DNA from: Candidatus Faecivivens stercoripullorum
GTDB lineage: Bacteria > Bacillota > Clostridia > Oscillospirales > Ruminococcaceae
Length of the DNA stretch: 6,161 bases
NCBI GenBank assembly: GCA_018715285.1
Contig: DVLW01000248.1
Coordinates: 1 to 6,161 of the forward strand
Direction: 5' to 3'
How positions within the stretch are numbered: the stretch's first letter is position 1; each line of letters begins with the position of its first letter. Positions 1 through 6,068 of the stretch are shown here, piece by piece. The translations under genes were made by a program, and so were the position numbers. Under the pieces are notes generated by a model, which was given only the letters and a program-made list of their open reading frames with translations, was not told the origin of the DNA and made no database searches.

Positions 1-1
1 C

Positions 2-364
2 CGCCATCTGTCACAGGACGCTTTTGAGCGCAAGGTGCGGGAAGAAATGGCGTGGATTTTGTATGTCGATGATACACCGGCCGGTGTATTACGCTGGGGA
101 ATGTTCTGGGATACGATTCCGTTTTTGAATCTGATTTTTCTGGATGAAAAATACCGGCGGATGGGTCTGGGCAGATGGGCTATGTACTTCTGGGAAAGCT
201 GGATGAAGCGGCAGGGGTACGGTTTGATTATGGTATCCACACAAGTGGATGAGCAGGCTCAGCACTTTTACCGCAAACTGGGATATCGGGACATGGGCGC
301 AATTGCAATGGACTTTCCCGGCTATCAGCAACCTCTTGAGATGTTTTTAGGAAAAGTTCTGTGA
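2..364 (+). CDS. GNAT family N-acetyltransferase, 3' part (5' end outside window)
   Basis: This is the C-terminal part of a GCN5-related N-acetyltransferase, which moves the acetyl group of acetyl-CoA to an amine. The frame is open from base 2 to the TGA at 362-364, giving about 120 residues. Translation could begin at GTG 35, but the codons before it (RHLSQDAFERK) read as protein and a full GNAT domain needs more N-terminal sequence, so I treat the gene as cut by the window edge. The acetyl-CoA pyrophosphate loop appears as YRRMGLGRWAM (R/Q-x-x-G-x-G/A). The C-terminal motif B region is DEQAQHFYRKLGYRDMG. The substrate cannot be told. The stop codon overlaps the Shine-Dalgarno site of the next gene, 16 bases before its start, so the two are very likely cotranscribed. 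Family call is firm; function is open. Confidence 0.88.
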   Translation, partial: RHLSQDAFERKVREEMAWILYVDDTPAGVLRWGMFWDTIPFLNLIFLDEKYRRMGLGRWAMYFWESWMKRQGYGLIMVSTQVDEQAQHFYRKLGYRDMGAIAMDFPGYQQPLEMFLGKVL

Positions 365-380
365 AAGGAGATGGCTGTAA

Positions 381-956
381 ATGAAAACACTGATACTGAA
401 TGGTTCACCCCGTAAAAATGGCGATGTGGCATTTTTGCTGGAACAGCTGGTTTCGTTATTGCCGGGTGAAACTGTCCGGCTGAATGCATATACCAGCGGG
501 ATTCATGCCTGCGAAGACTGCCGGTATTGTAAAGTAAAGCCGGGATGTTCGATTCATGACCCGATGCAGCAGCTGTACCGGACGCTGGACACTTTTGATA
601 ATATTGTGATTGCCTCACCGGTTTACTTTTCTGATCTGACGCCGCCGCTGCTGGCCATTGGAAGCCGGCTTCAGGCAAGTTATATGGCTAAACGTTTCCG
701 GAATGAGCAGATGTTTCCCCGTCTCAAAAACGGCGCCGTTATCCTGACAGGCGGCGGAGACGGTAACCTTGATCCCGCATGGGATGCGGCGGTCAAATTT
801 CTGCGGCTGATGAATGCCCGCAATATTGCGCCGCTTGCCGCTGCACAACATACCGATCACCTTCCTGTATCAGAAGACCGGCAGGCACAAGATGGTGTCA
901 AAGTGATTGCACGTTGGTTTATTGACCATGCCGGTTCATCTGGTACCGGATACTGA
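381..956 (+). CDS. NADPH-dependent FMN reductase / flavodoxin-fold protein with a four-cysteine motif
   Basis: This 191-residue flavoprotein is probably a cytoplasmic NAD(P)H-dependent FMN reductase or iron-sulfur-flavoprotein-like redox protein. The N-terminus MKTLILNGSPRKNGDV is the FMN phosphate-binding loop of the family (GSPRKxG). SPVYFSDLTPPL (about 79-90) is the second flavin-contacting segment, and GGGDGNLDP (about 124-132) lies near the third. Between them C44, C47, C50 and C56 form C-x2-C-x2-C-x5-C, the spacing that holds a [4Fe-4S] cluster in archaeal iron-sulfur flavoproteins. Many bacterial relatives keep these cysteines without a proven cluster, so cofactor content is open. The start is fixed by AAAGGAG at 364-370, 10 bases before the ATG. 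The gene follows the GNAT gene at once and ends just before the terminator at 966. Electron donor and acceptor are unknown. Confidence 0.88.
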   Translation: MKTLILNGSPRKNGDVAFLLEQLVSLLPGETVRLNAYTSGIHACEDCRYCKVKPGCSIHDPMQQLYRTLDTFDNIVIASPVYFSDLTPPLLAIGSRLQASYMAKRFRNEQMFPRLKNGAVILTGGGDGNLDPAWDAAVKFLRLMNARNIAPLAAAQHTDHLPVSEDRQAQDGVKVIARWFIDHAGSSGTGY

Positions 957-965
957 ACAGAAAAA

Positions 966-1016
966 TCCCTCTTTTGACCGCCCGGTTACGGGTCAATCAA
1001 AAGAGGGACTTTTTTT
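966..1016. terminator. Bidirectional Rho-independent terminator between convergent genes
   Basis: Arms 966-977 (tccctcttttga) and 997-1008 (tcaaaagaggga) are perfect 12-bp complements. An inner 4-bp stem, cccg 981-984 with cggg 989-992, closes on the loop gtta. Seven Ts (1010-1016) follow on the + strand for the GNAT/FMN reductase pair. Five As (961-965) precede the stem and give a U-tract for the minus-strand operon. The TAA stop of the pseudouridine synthase gene (1015-1017) lies inside the + strand T run, so one hairpin serves both units with almost no spare DNA. Confidence 0.93.
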
Positions 1017-1956
1017 ACCATCCGGATTTCAGATCATTTTTCGGCGTTTTGCCAATTAGTGCGGCCATTTCGGCAGGTAATGGTCTGAAAAGCCGCATTT
1101 CCGCTCGGGAAAGAGCTTTGACAGCCGGAATTGTAACCTCACCGCAATGAAGAGCCTGTGTTTTTATTATGCTGTCATGGCCACCATAAAGGGTGTCACC
1201 GGCCAGCGGATAACCGATATGCGCCATATGCACCCGAATCTGGTGGGTACGTCCTGTTTCCAGACGGCAGGCAATCAGGGTATGTCCGTTTGCCCGGCAG
1301 AGCACCCGGTAATGGGTAACAGCCCGCTGAGCCTGTGGGTCGGAGAAATCCACCTTCCGGGTGATAATCGACCCAGGTACCCGGATAAGCGGCGCATCTA
1401 CAGTGCCGGAATCGGATGGAATCAGTCCTTCTGTGACGGCATAGTATACCTTTTCCAGTTTCCCCATCAGCATACCTGCCGACAGGGTGTTTTTAGCGGC
1501 AACGACAATACCGGTGGTATCCCTGTCCAGCCGGTAAAGAGGACGGAAAGCAATTCCATTCTTACCGTCTTCTGTCCGGTAACGGGCGGAAAACCAGTTC
1601 CCTACCGTATCATTATAGTACAGCGTACAGGGATGCACCGACATACCGGCCGGTTTTTCCATTGCACAGATATCTCTGTCTTCGTACAAAAGGCTGACAG
1701 GGAGTTCCGGATTGGGAATAAGGTTGATCTGCTCATTTTCTCCAAATGTGAGCTGGATATTGTCTCCGGTATGGACCGGGTCAACCATCCGGATATGGGC
1801 ACCGTTTACCGACAGACCGCCCTTTTTCAGATCGATAATCATCCGTCTGGAAAAACCGAGCGATTCTTTGAAGTAGTCCTGAAGCAGCCGTCCATCCCAA
1901 TGGGCATCAACTGTATACTGGTAAGTGCTGATAAATGGATGTTCGTTTGATTGCAT
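1015..1956 (-). CDS. RluA/RluD-family 23S rRNA-type pseudouridine synthase
   Basis: This enzyme isomerises uridine to pseudouridine in structured RNA, most likely 23S rRNA. It has 313 residues, the normal length for RluA-family proteins with an S4 domain. The N-terminal S4 RNA-binding domain spans about 20-80, with FSRRMIIDLKKGGLSVNG as its core. The catalytic domain starts near LYEDRDICAMEKPAGMSVHP (90-109). YRLDRDTTGIVVAAKN (141-156) carries the catalytic aspartate D144; the usual His before RLD is Tyr here, a common variant. ETGRTHQIRVHMAHIGYPLAGD (233-254) is the conserved C-terminal motif. The start ATG (1956-1954) overlaps the TGA stop of the upstream gene as TGATG, with no good Shine-Dalgarno site, so re-initiation is likely. 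It is last in its operon, ahead of the shared terminator. The target uridine (RluD-, YlyB- or YhcT-like) cannot be assigned. Confidence 0.93.
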   Translation of the reverse strand: MQSNEHPFISTYQYTVDAHWDGRLLQDYFKESLGFSRRMIIDLKKGGLSVNGAHIRMVDPVHTGDNIQLTFGENEQINLIPNPELPVSLLYEDRDICAMEKPAGMSVHPCTLYYNDTVGNWFSARYRTEDGKNGIAFRPLYRLDRDTTGIVVAAKNTLSAGMLMGKLEKVYYAVTEGLIPSDSGTVDAPLIRVPGSIITRKVDFSDPQAQRAVTHYRVLCRANGHTLIACRLETGRTHQIRVHMAHIGYPLAGDTLYGGHDSIIKTQALHCGEVTIPAVKALSRAEMRLFRPLPAEMAALIGKTPKNDLKSGW

Positions 1957-2471
1957 CAGTCTTTTTTGACAATCTTTTCGATTTCAGCAATATAAACATC
2001 ATGATAGTCCTCACCGGGATAAGCAGATGCTTTGATATCATCCGAAATGCGGCTGGGATCAAATGCCGAGCGGTAAAGGGTCTTGCAGCAGAAAACCAGC
2101 TGGGATTCTTCAAACCAGGGATAATCCTTTTCACCGGTCAGATGCAGACCGGCTTCCGCGATTTTATCCAGATCACGTCCCGATTTACGGCCGCAAACGG
2201 TGAGTGCCTGACGCATACCTTCTGCTTCCATATCGTAAAAGCTGAGGGTAAAACGGTCGGTTTTTTCCAAAAATTCGTGAGTATACCGCTGTGGGCGGAT
2301 ATAGATGGTTACGACATTTTTGTTCCAGAGGACGCCGACGCCGCCCCAGCTGACGGTCATGGTATTAACCTTACCGGTATCAGGATCAGTGACGGTAACC
2401 AGCGCCCAGTCTTTGTTCAGACGGGTAAAGGGATTGAAAGACAGGTCAGATACAGTAATTTCATGGAACAT
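1956..2471 (-). CDS. Flavin reductase-like, FMN-binding split-barrel protein (flavoredoxin type)
   Basis: This 171-residue protein belongs to the flavin reductase-like/flavoredoxin family of small FMN-binding split barrels, which pass electrons between NAD(P)H or partner proteins and flavin. Family marks are the strand KVNTMTVSWGGVGVLWNKN (34-52), where N-x-M/N-T-x-S-W contacts FMN. They continue with IYIRPQRYTHEFLE (56-69), FTLSFYD (74-80) and CGRKSGRDLDK (93-103). There is no signal peptide or membrane segment. A clear AAGGAG (2480-2485) sits 8 bases before the ATG, so this gene has its own strong ribosome binding site, unlike its neighbours in the operon. It begins 44 bases after the comF stop and ends in a TGATG overlap with the pseudouridine synthase. 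Physiological partner is unknown; the FMN reductase at 381-956 is another flavoprotein nearby but on the opposite strand. Confidence 0.88.
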   Translation of the reverse strand: MFHEITVSDLSFNPFTRLNKDWALVTVTDPDTGKVNTMTVSWGGVGVLWNKNVVTIYIRPQRYTHEFLEKTDRFTLSFYDMEAEGMRQALTVCGRKSGRDLDKIAEAGLHLTGEKDYPWFEESQLVFCCKTLYRSAFDPSRISDDIKASAYPGEDYHDVYIAEIEKIVKKD

Positions 2472-2515
2472 GATATTTTCTCCTTTTTCTGTTTATTCTC
2501 TGACAGGTGTCAAAG

Positions 2516-3229
2516 TTACAATGTTTCAAAACGGGTCGAGGCAAGTACCAGAACATCGACGCTGATTGCACCGGCCTGTAACAGAACTTCTGCCGCTTCA
2601 TTGGCGGTAGAGCCGGTTGTAAAAACATCGTCGACCAGCAGCACCCGTTTTCCGCTGACAGCAGAGTCTGCTATAAAACTGCCTTTAAGGTTGGTACGCC
2701 GCATCTGGGCAGACAAATCATGCTGTGCTTTTGTCTCGCGTATTTTGGTCAGTGCATGACTGCAAAATGGTATACCGGTCTGTTCCGATACAGACCGTGC
2801 AAGCAGTGCCGCCTGATTGTATCCACGCGCTTTTTGTCTTTTGCGGCTCATCGGAACAGCTGCCAGCAGGTCAAAATCTGCGGCAGTGACGTGGTATCTC
2901 CCAAGGGTATTCGCAAGCAGTCTGCCCAGTGGGCGAAAATGTCCCGGCTGATGCTGGAATTTCAGATTCCGTATGGCGGACTGGATACTTCCTTCATAAA
3001 ACCCGGCAGGATATACCTGTGTAAAAAGCGGATGCAGTTTATCACAGATACAAGTTTTTTTGCCACACCTTGGACAGGTGTCTCCCGGTCTCAGCAGATG
3101 CAGCTGTTTTTGACATACTGGACAGAAGATTTCCTGTTTTCCGACCGTTCTGCCGCAACCGGGACAAACCGGCGGAAAGAACAGATGCGCCAGCATATCT
3201 GTCAGCAACTGTTTCCATTCGTTTTTCAT
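2516..3229 (-). CDS. comF: ComF family protein (zinc-ribbon plus phosphoribosyltransferase fold)
   Basis: This is a 237-residue ComF/ComFC-type protein. In Bacillus and in Haemophilus relatives it is needed for DNA uptake in competence, and it is also found in non-transformable bacteria where its role is unclear. The N-terminus carries cysteine pairs C22/C25, C36/C39, C52/C55 and C60/C62, consistent with a zinc-binding ribbon. RQKARGYNQA (131-140) is the ComF hallmark. The C-terminal half is a type I phosphoribosyltransferase fold, with the PRPP-binding loop VLLVDDVFTTGST at 196-208. Its ATG (3229-3227) overlaps the recD2 stop as ATGA and no Shine-Dalgarno site precedes it, so translation should depend on ribosomes finishing recD2. 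No comE, comG or comFA gene lies in the window, so competence cannot be inferred from this alone. Confidence 0.93.
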   Translation of the reverse strand: MKNEWKQLLTDMLAHLFFPPVCPGCGRTVGKQEIFCPVCQKQLHLLRPGDTCPRCGKKTCICDKLHPLFTQVYPAGFYEGSIQSAIRNLKFQHQPGHFRPLGRLLANTLGRYHVTAADFDLLAAVPMSRKRQKARGYNQAALLARSVSEQTGIPFCSHALTKIRETKAQHDLSAQMRRTNLKGSFIADSAVSGKRVLLVDDVFTTGSTANEAAEVLLQAGAISVDVLVLASTRFETL

Positions 3230-5499
3230 AGTGTTGTCTGTTCGGACATGGTATGTCCTGCCTCCTCATCCTGAACAGGCGAACGATTGCCGACCTCCTG
3301 CTGCAAAAAGTATCGAAGGCCGGTATACCGCAGGGTCTTGCGGTTGTTATCCACCATCTGATAAACCCTGCTTTCACTGCCGACAATAATCAGCAGCTTT
3401 CTGGCACGGGTAACCGCAGTGTAAAGCAGATTGCGGAAATACAGCTTGTCATATCCGCCCAGTATCGGCAGCACTACAGCACTATATTCGCTGCCCTGAC
3501 TTTTATGCACCGTAACAGCATATGCCAGCTCCAGCTCTCCGGCCATATCCAGCGTATAACTGCACCGGCGGTCATCAAAGTCAATTTCCATGCTGCTGCC
3601 AATCAGGTCAATTTTCCGGATAATCCCGATATCTCCGTTATAGATACCCATTCCCTTTTCTCTGGTTCCGGGCTTTTCCCATTCGATATCATAATTATTG
3701 CGGGTTTGCAGTACCTTGTCCCCTTCACGGAAGGTAAAGAAGGTGCTTTTATATTCTTTTTTGCCTTTTTCCGGCGGATTGAGTGCCTGCTGAAGACTGT
3801 CATTGATGGAATAGACACCGAGATCACCTTTGCGCTGTGGTGTCAGCACCTGAATATCTTCCAGAGGTGAATATCCGTATGAAGCAGGCAGCCGCTTGGC
3901 AACCAGTTCAGTTACCGTTGAGAGAACACTTGCCGCATTTTGCCGCCGCAGGAAAAAGAAGTCGTTATCCCGGACAGTCAGGTCGGGATATTCACCAGCG
4001 ACAATCCGGTGGGCATTAGTGACAATCCGGCTTTCAGCCGCCTGTCGGAAAACCTGTTTGAGTTCGACCGTTGGAATACATCCTGAATCAATCAAATCCC
4101 GCAGTACGTTTCCTGCACCGACACTTGGCAGCTGGTCAGAGTCACCGACCAGAATCAGCTTACAGCCCATTCGGCATCCCCTCAGCAGCGATTCAAACAG
4201 CGCCGTATCTACCATTGACATCTCATCAATGACGACAACATCTGCTTTGAGAGGGTTGCGTTCATTGTGGACGAATTTCAGTTCTTCACGGGAACTGAAA
4301 TCCACTTCCAGTAGACGGTGAATGGTTTTGGCTTCCCGTCCGGTTACTTCACTGATGCGCATGGCGGCCCGTCCGGTCGGAGCTGCAATTGCAATCGATA
4401 ACCCTTCCTGTTCGAGAAGGTCGATGATGGCGTTCAGGGTAGTAGTTTTACCGGTACCGGGACCACCGGTCAGAATCAGCATACTTTTTTGCAGTGCAGC
4501 CCGGATTGCATCCCTTTGGAGTGATTCATACTTAATCTCTTTTTGCTGTTCTACCTCGTCAATCATCCGTTCAATATCCCGGCTGACAAAAAATCGGTTT
4601 TGCAGCATCATCGACAGCCGCAGTGCAATGTATTTTTCAGCATTGTACATCGCCGGCAGAAACAGAAATTCGCGGTTGCGCTGAACAGAAAAAAGTTCCT
4701 CATCTTCAATTCTCTGATCGATATCCGCTTCAATTGCTTCAATAGGGGTTTCGGTCAGCCGCTGGACCAGCTGTACAATTGTTTCCCGTGCAAGGCAGGT
4801 ATGGCCATTGCGGAGATTATGACGGAGTACATGACAGACTGCACCGAACAGCCGCTTGCCGGAATCTTCCGGAATGCCAAGCGAGAGTGCGATTTCATCC
4901 GCCTTTTTAAATTCTGCCCCGATATCTTCCAGACAGAGCAGGTAAGGGTTATCTTTGATAATATCGACGGCAATGGACCCCCATTTTTTCCATACCCGTA
5001 CCCCTTCTGCGGGCGTCAGTCCATAGGTAGAGAGGAATGCCATAACTGCACGCATACCAAACATCTGATTCAGTTCTTTGGAGACAGCTTCTGCTTTTTT
5101 GGGAGAGATTCCGCGCACTTCGACCAGACGTCCGGGTGTTTCTTCCAGAATGGTCATCGTATCGTCGCCAAAAGTTTCGACAATTCGCATGGCCAGTACT
5201 GCACCAATCCCTTTTACCGCACCGGATGAGAGGAATTTGCGGATAGCCGCTGCTGTAGCCGGCATCCGGCGTTCATACGCCAGTGCCTTGAACTGACGGC
5301 CAAACTTTGGATGGGAGGTATAACTTCCGCTCAGGCGCAGTTCTTCCCCTTCCGCCACGCCATAAAGCTCGCCAATGACCGGCAGCAGTTCTTCGCCTGT
5401 GTCCACTTCAATGACGGCAAAGCTGGTTTCCTCGTTCATATAGACAATTTCACTGACGGTTCCTTCAATATTGACAATGCTTTCCCGTCCGGCAGCCAT
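3226..5499 (-). CDS. recD2: RecD2-type (RecD/TraA family) ATP-dependent 5'-3' DNA helicase
   Basis: This is a superfamily 1B DNA helicase of the RecD2 (YrrC) class, which unwinds DNA 5' to 3' and acts in repair, replication-fork support and mismatch-repair-linked processes without RecBC. Its 757 residues fit the family (about 700-800). An OB-like N-terminal domain (about 5-75) is followed by helix-hairpin-helix elements near VKGIGAVLAMRIVETFG (95-111) and VRGISPKKAEAVS (128-140). Helicase motifs in order are I, TGGPGTGKTT (344-353); Ia, APTGRA (373-378); II, VVVIDEMSM (421-429); III, VGDSDQLPSVGAG (451-463); IV, ELKQVFRQ (479-486); V, AYAVTVHKSQGSEY (659-672); and VI, LLYTAVTRARK (691-701). 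All key residues (K351, D425, E426, R485, R698) are present. GGGGAGG (5507-5513) lies 7 bases before the ATG. It is the first gene of the minus-strand operon and overlaps comF by four bases. Confidence 0.96.
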   Translation of the reverse strand: MAAGRESIVNIEGTVSEIVYMNEETSFAVIEVDTGEELLPVIGELYGVAEGEELRLSGSYTSHPKFGRQFKALAYERRMPATAAAIRKFLSSGAVKGIGAVLAMRIVETFGDDTMTILEETPGRLVEVRGISPKKAEAVSKELNQMFGMRAVMAFLSTYGLTPAEGVRVWKKWGSIAVDIIKDNPYLLCLEDIGAEFKKADEIALSLGIPEDSGKRLFGAVCHVLRHNLRNGHTCLARETIVQLVQRLTETPIEAIEADIDQRIEDEELFSVQRNREFLFLPAMYNAEKYIALRLSMMLQNRFFVSRDIERMIDEVEQQKEIKYESLQRDAIRAALQKSMLILTGGPGTGKTTTLNAIIDLLEQEGLSIAIAAPTGRAAMRISEVTGREAKTIHRLLEVDFSSREELKFVHNERNPLKADVVVIDEMSMVDTALFESLLRGCRMGCKLILVGDSDQLPSVGAGNVLRDLIDSGCIPTVELKQVFRQAAESRIVTNAHRIVAGEYPDLTVRDNDFFFLRRQNAASVLSTVTELVAKRLPASYGYSPLEDIQVLTPQRKGDLGVYSINDSLQQALNPPEKGKKEYKSTFFTFREGDKVLQTRNNYDIEWEKPGTREKGMGIYNGDIGIIRKIDLIGSSMEIDFDDRRCSYTLDMAGELELAYAVTVHKSQGSEYSAVVLPILGGYDKLYFRNLLYTAVTRARKLLIIVGSESRVYQMVDNNRKTLRYTGLRYFLQQEVGNRSPVQDEEAGHTMSEQTTL

Positions 5500-5550
5500 A
5501 CCGTAACCTCCCCTGATCCCGCTGTTCGCTGGAAATATCTGTACCAGTTC

Positions 5551-5579
5551 ATTGTATCAAACCGTAAACGGAAAGTCAA
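5551..5579 (-). promoter_or_regulatory. Predicted extended -10 sigma-A promoter of the recD2 operon
   Basis: On the minus strand TTGACT (5579-5574) and TACAAT (5556-5551) are 17 bases apart. TG sits one base before the -10 hexamer, giving an extended -10. Transcription would start near 5544, leaving a leader of about 45 nt before the recD2 ATG. The spacer contains the small dyad CCGT-aa-ACGG (5562-5571), which could be a repressor site or chance. Confidence 0.75.
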
Positions 5580-5590
5580 ACAGGCGTACA

Positions 5591-5609
5591 GGATACGGGG
5601 AAAATATCC
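5591..5609. repeat. Short inverted repeat between the divergent promoters
   Basis: GGATA (5591-5595) and TATCC (5605-5609) are perfect 5-bp arms around nine bases. The repeat lies just upstream of the recD2 -35 box and about 50 bp upstream of the divergent -35 box at 5660. It could be an operator or chance; no regulator is recognised. Confidence 0.3.
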
Positions 5610-5659
5610 TCTTTCTTTTGAGGGTTTTGCCACATTTTACATAATAGGGAGTAAAGTCC

Positions 5660-5688
5660 TTGACAGAATTGCCATCTTGTTATAAAAT
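5660..5688 (+). promoter_or_regulatory. Predicted strong sigma-A promoter for the structured RNA / leader
   Basis: TTGACA (5660-5665) is a perfect -35 box, followed by a 17-base spacer and TAAAAT (5683-5688), five of six matches to the -10 consensus. The expected start is near 5694-5696. A-rich, T-rich sequence upstream (about 5633-5655) could act as an UP element. This is the best promoter match in the window, which fits an abundant RNA product. Confidence 0.82.
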
Positions 5689-5693
5689 ACTGT

Positions 5694-5976
5694 ATAGAGA
5701 GATTCTGAGAGTTTTACCTGTTTTATGGAACAGTGATCATATAAATCGGAAATCCGGGGCGTGAAGATTTTGGTTGTTCCCGGGCCTTTGACATAGTCAG
5801 TATCCGCATATTTGCGGGCGTATATTTTAACCGTCGTTTGACGGAACAGATCATGTGTCGACCGTTAGATTCCTGCTGTCATAGCAGTAAATCCGAGCAG
5901 GAGTAAGTTGTTTGCTTATGTCGCGGACAACGATGGTGTTTTGTGCACTTTTCCCGCCTTCACAGAGTTTCTCTGT
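5694..5976 (+). other. Long-range 5'/3' pairing: closing stem or antiterminator
   Basis: Bases 5694-5711 can pair with 5959-5976 at 17 of 18 positions. The only mismatch is A5708 with A5962; five of the pairs are G-U. The pairing starts right at the predicted transcription start. It uses both arms and the loop of the terminator hairpin, so the two folds exclude each other. This would suit either a closing stem of a rod-shaped ncRNA or an antiterminator. Part of the match follows from the AG/CT-rich arms of the terminator itself, so chance is not ruled out. Confidence 0.45.
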
Positions 5977-5989
5977 GAAGGATTTTTTT
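5957..5989 (+). terminator. Rho-independent terminator of the structured RNA
   Basis: CCTTCACAGAG (5957-5967) and CTCTGTGAAGG (5971-5981) form a perfect 11-bp stem with a TTT loop. One A and seven Ts (5983-5989) follow. There is no A run before the stem, so it works on the + strand only. It lies 79 bases before the ATG at 6069, so it could end an independent RNA or act as an attenuator for that gene. Confidence 0.92.
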
Positions 5990-6014
5990 ATGTCCTGAAT
6001 ATATAAAAATTCTT

Positions 6015-6041
6015 CTGACCTTACTTTGTCCATCATAAAAT
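6015..6041 (+). promoter_or_regulatory. Weak possible promoter for the right-edge gene
   Basis: CTGACC (6015-6020) matches four of six -35 positions. TAAAAT (6036-6041) is the same -10 hexamer used at 5683, but the spacer is only 15 bases. If real, it would start an RNA just before the ribosome binding site, and the gene at 6069 would not depend on the leader. The match is poor. Confidence 0.2.
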
Positions 6042-6047
6042 ATTGAA

Positions 6048-6054
6048 AAGGAGG
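6048..6054 (+). promoter_or_regulatory. Shine-Dalgarno site with two competing starts
   Basis: AAGGAGG is a full anti-16S match. It is 14 bases from the ATG at 6069, which opens the long hydrophobic frame, but only 6 bases from a TTG at 6061. The TTG opens a 15-codon frame that stops at 6106-6108. The ATG is preferred because its product looks like a real membrane protein. Confidence 0.6.
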
Positions 6055-6068
6055 TTGTTTTTGAAAAA

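Larger units (their letters stand above)
5694..5989 (+). ncRNA. Candidate structured RNA, about 295 nt, class not recognised
   Basis: A consensus promoter on one side and a strong terminator on the other bracket about 295 nt with no convincing ORF. Visible hairpins are 5718-5722/5729-5733 (CTGTT/AACAG), 5754-5759/5778-5783 (CCGGGG/TCCCGG with one G-U), 5804-5808/5813-5817 (CCGCA/TGCGG), 5831-5835/5840-5844 (CCGTC/GACGG) and 5871-5876/5897-5902 (TCCTGC/GCAGGA). A further one, 5907-5911/5927-5931 (GTTGT/ACAAC), follows. The 5' end can pair with the 3' end (see next entry). I see no T-box GG-ACC motif, no tmRNA or RNase P core, no SRP Alu-type core and no riboswitch consensus I know. It may be a free-standing ncRNA (6S-like, raiA-motif-like or new) or the leader of the membrane-protein gene at 6069. 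raiA-motif RNAs usually lie between raiA and comFC, so the nearby comF makes that class worth testing. Start and end are predictions. Confidence 0.6.

Noticed and set aside
1147..1950. Plus-strand open frame of 267 codons opposite the pseudouridine synthase gene
   Set aside because: It lies wholly antisense to a clear enzyme gene, has no recognisable motif, no Shine-Dalgarno site and low-complexity-like composition. It is explained by the codon use of the real gene.
1935..2759. Plus-strand open frame of 274 codons opposite the flavin reductase and part of comF
   Set aside because: It runs antisense across two real genes and their intergenic ribosome binding site, with no domain that I can recognise.
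4543..5229. Plus-strand open frame of 228 codons opposite recD2
   Set aside because: It is fully antisense to conserved helicase sequence and carries no family motif.
5311..5685. Plus-strand frame of 124 codons spanning the recD2 5' end and the intergenic region
   Set aside because: It covers the recD2 ribosome binding site and both divergent promoters in antisense and reads as random protein.
5788..5826. Second TTGACA (5788-5793) with TATATT (5821-5826) as a promoter inside the RNA
   Set aside because: The spacer is 27 bases, too long for a sigma-A promoter. The TTGACA also falls in a small TGAC/GTCA hairpin.
5853..5906. Seventeen-codon frame inside the candidate RNA (leader-peptide idea)
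   Set aside because: There is no good Shine-Dalgarno site and no run of one amino acid's codons of the kind used for attenuation. The frame overlaps the stem at 5871-5902.
5694..5989. T-box leader, tmRNA, RNase P RNA or SRP RNA
   Set aside because: The TGG-ACC-GCG T-box core, a tmRNA tag frame and ACCA end, the RNase P conserved core and the SRP GGAAG/AGCA loop signature were all looked for and not seen.
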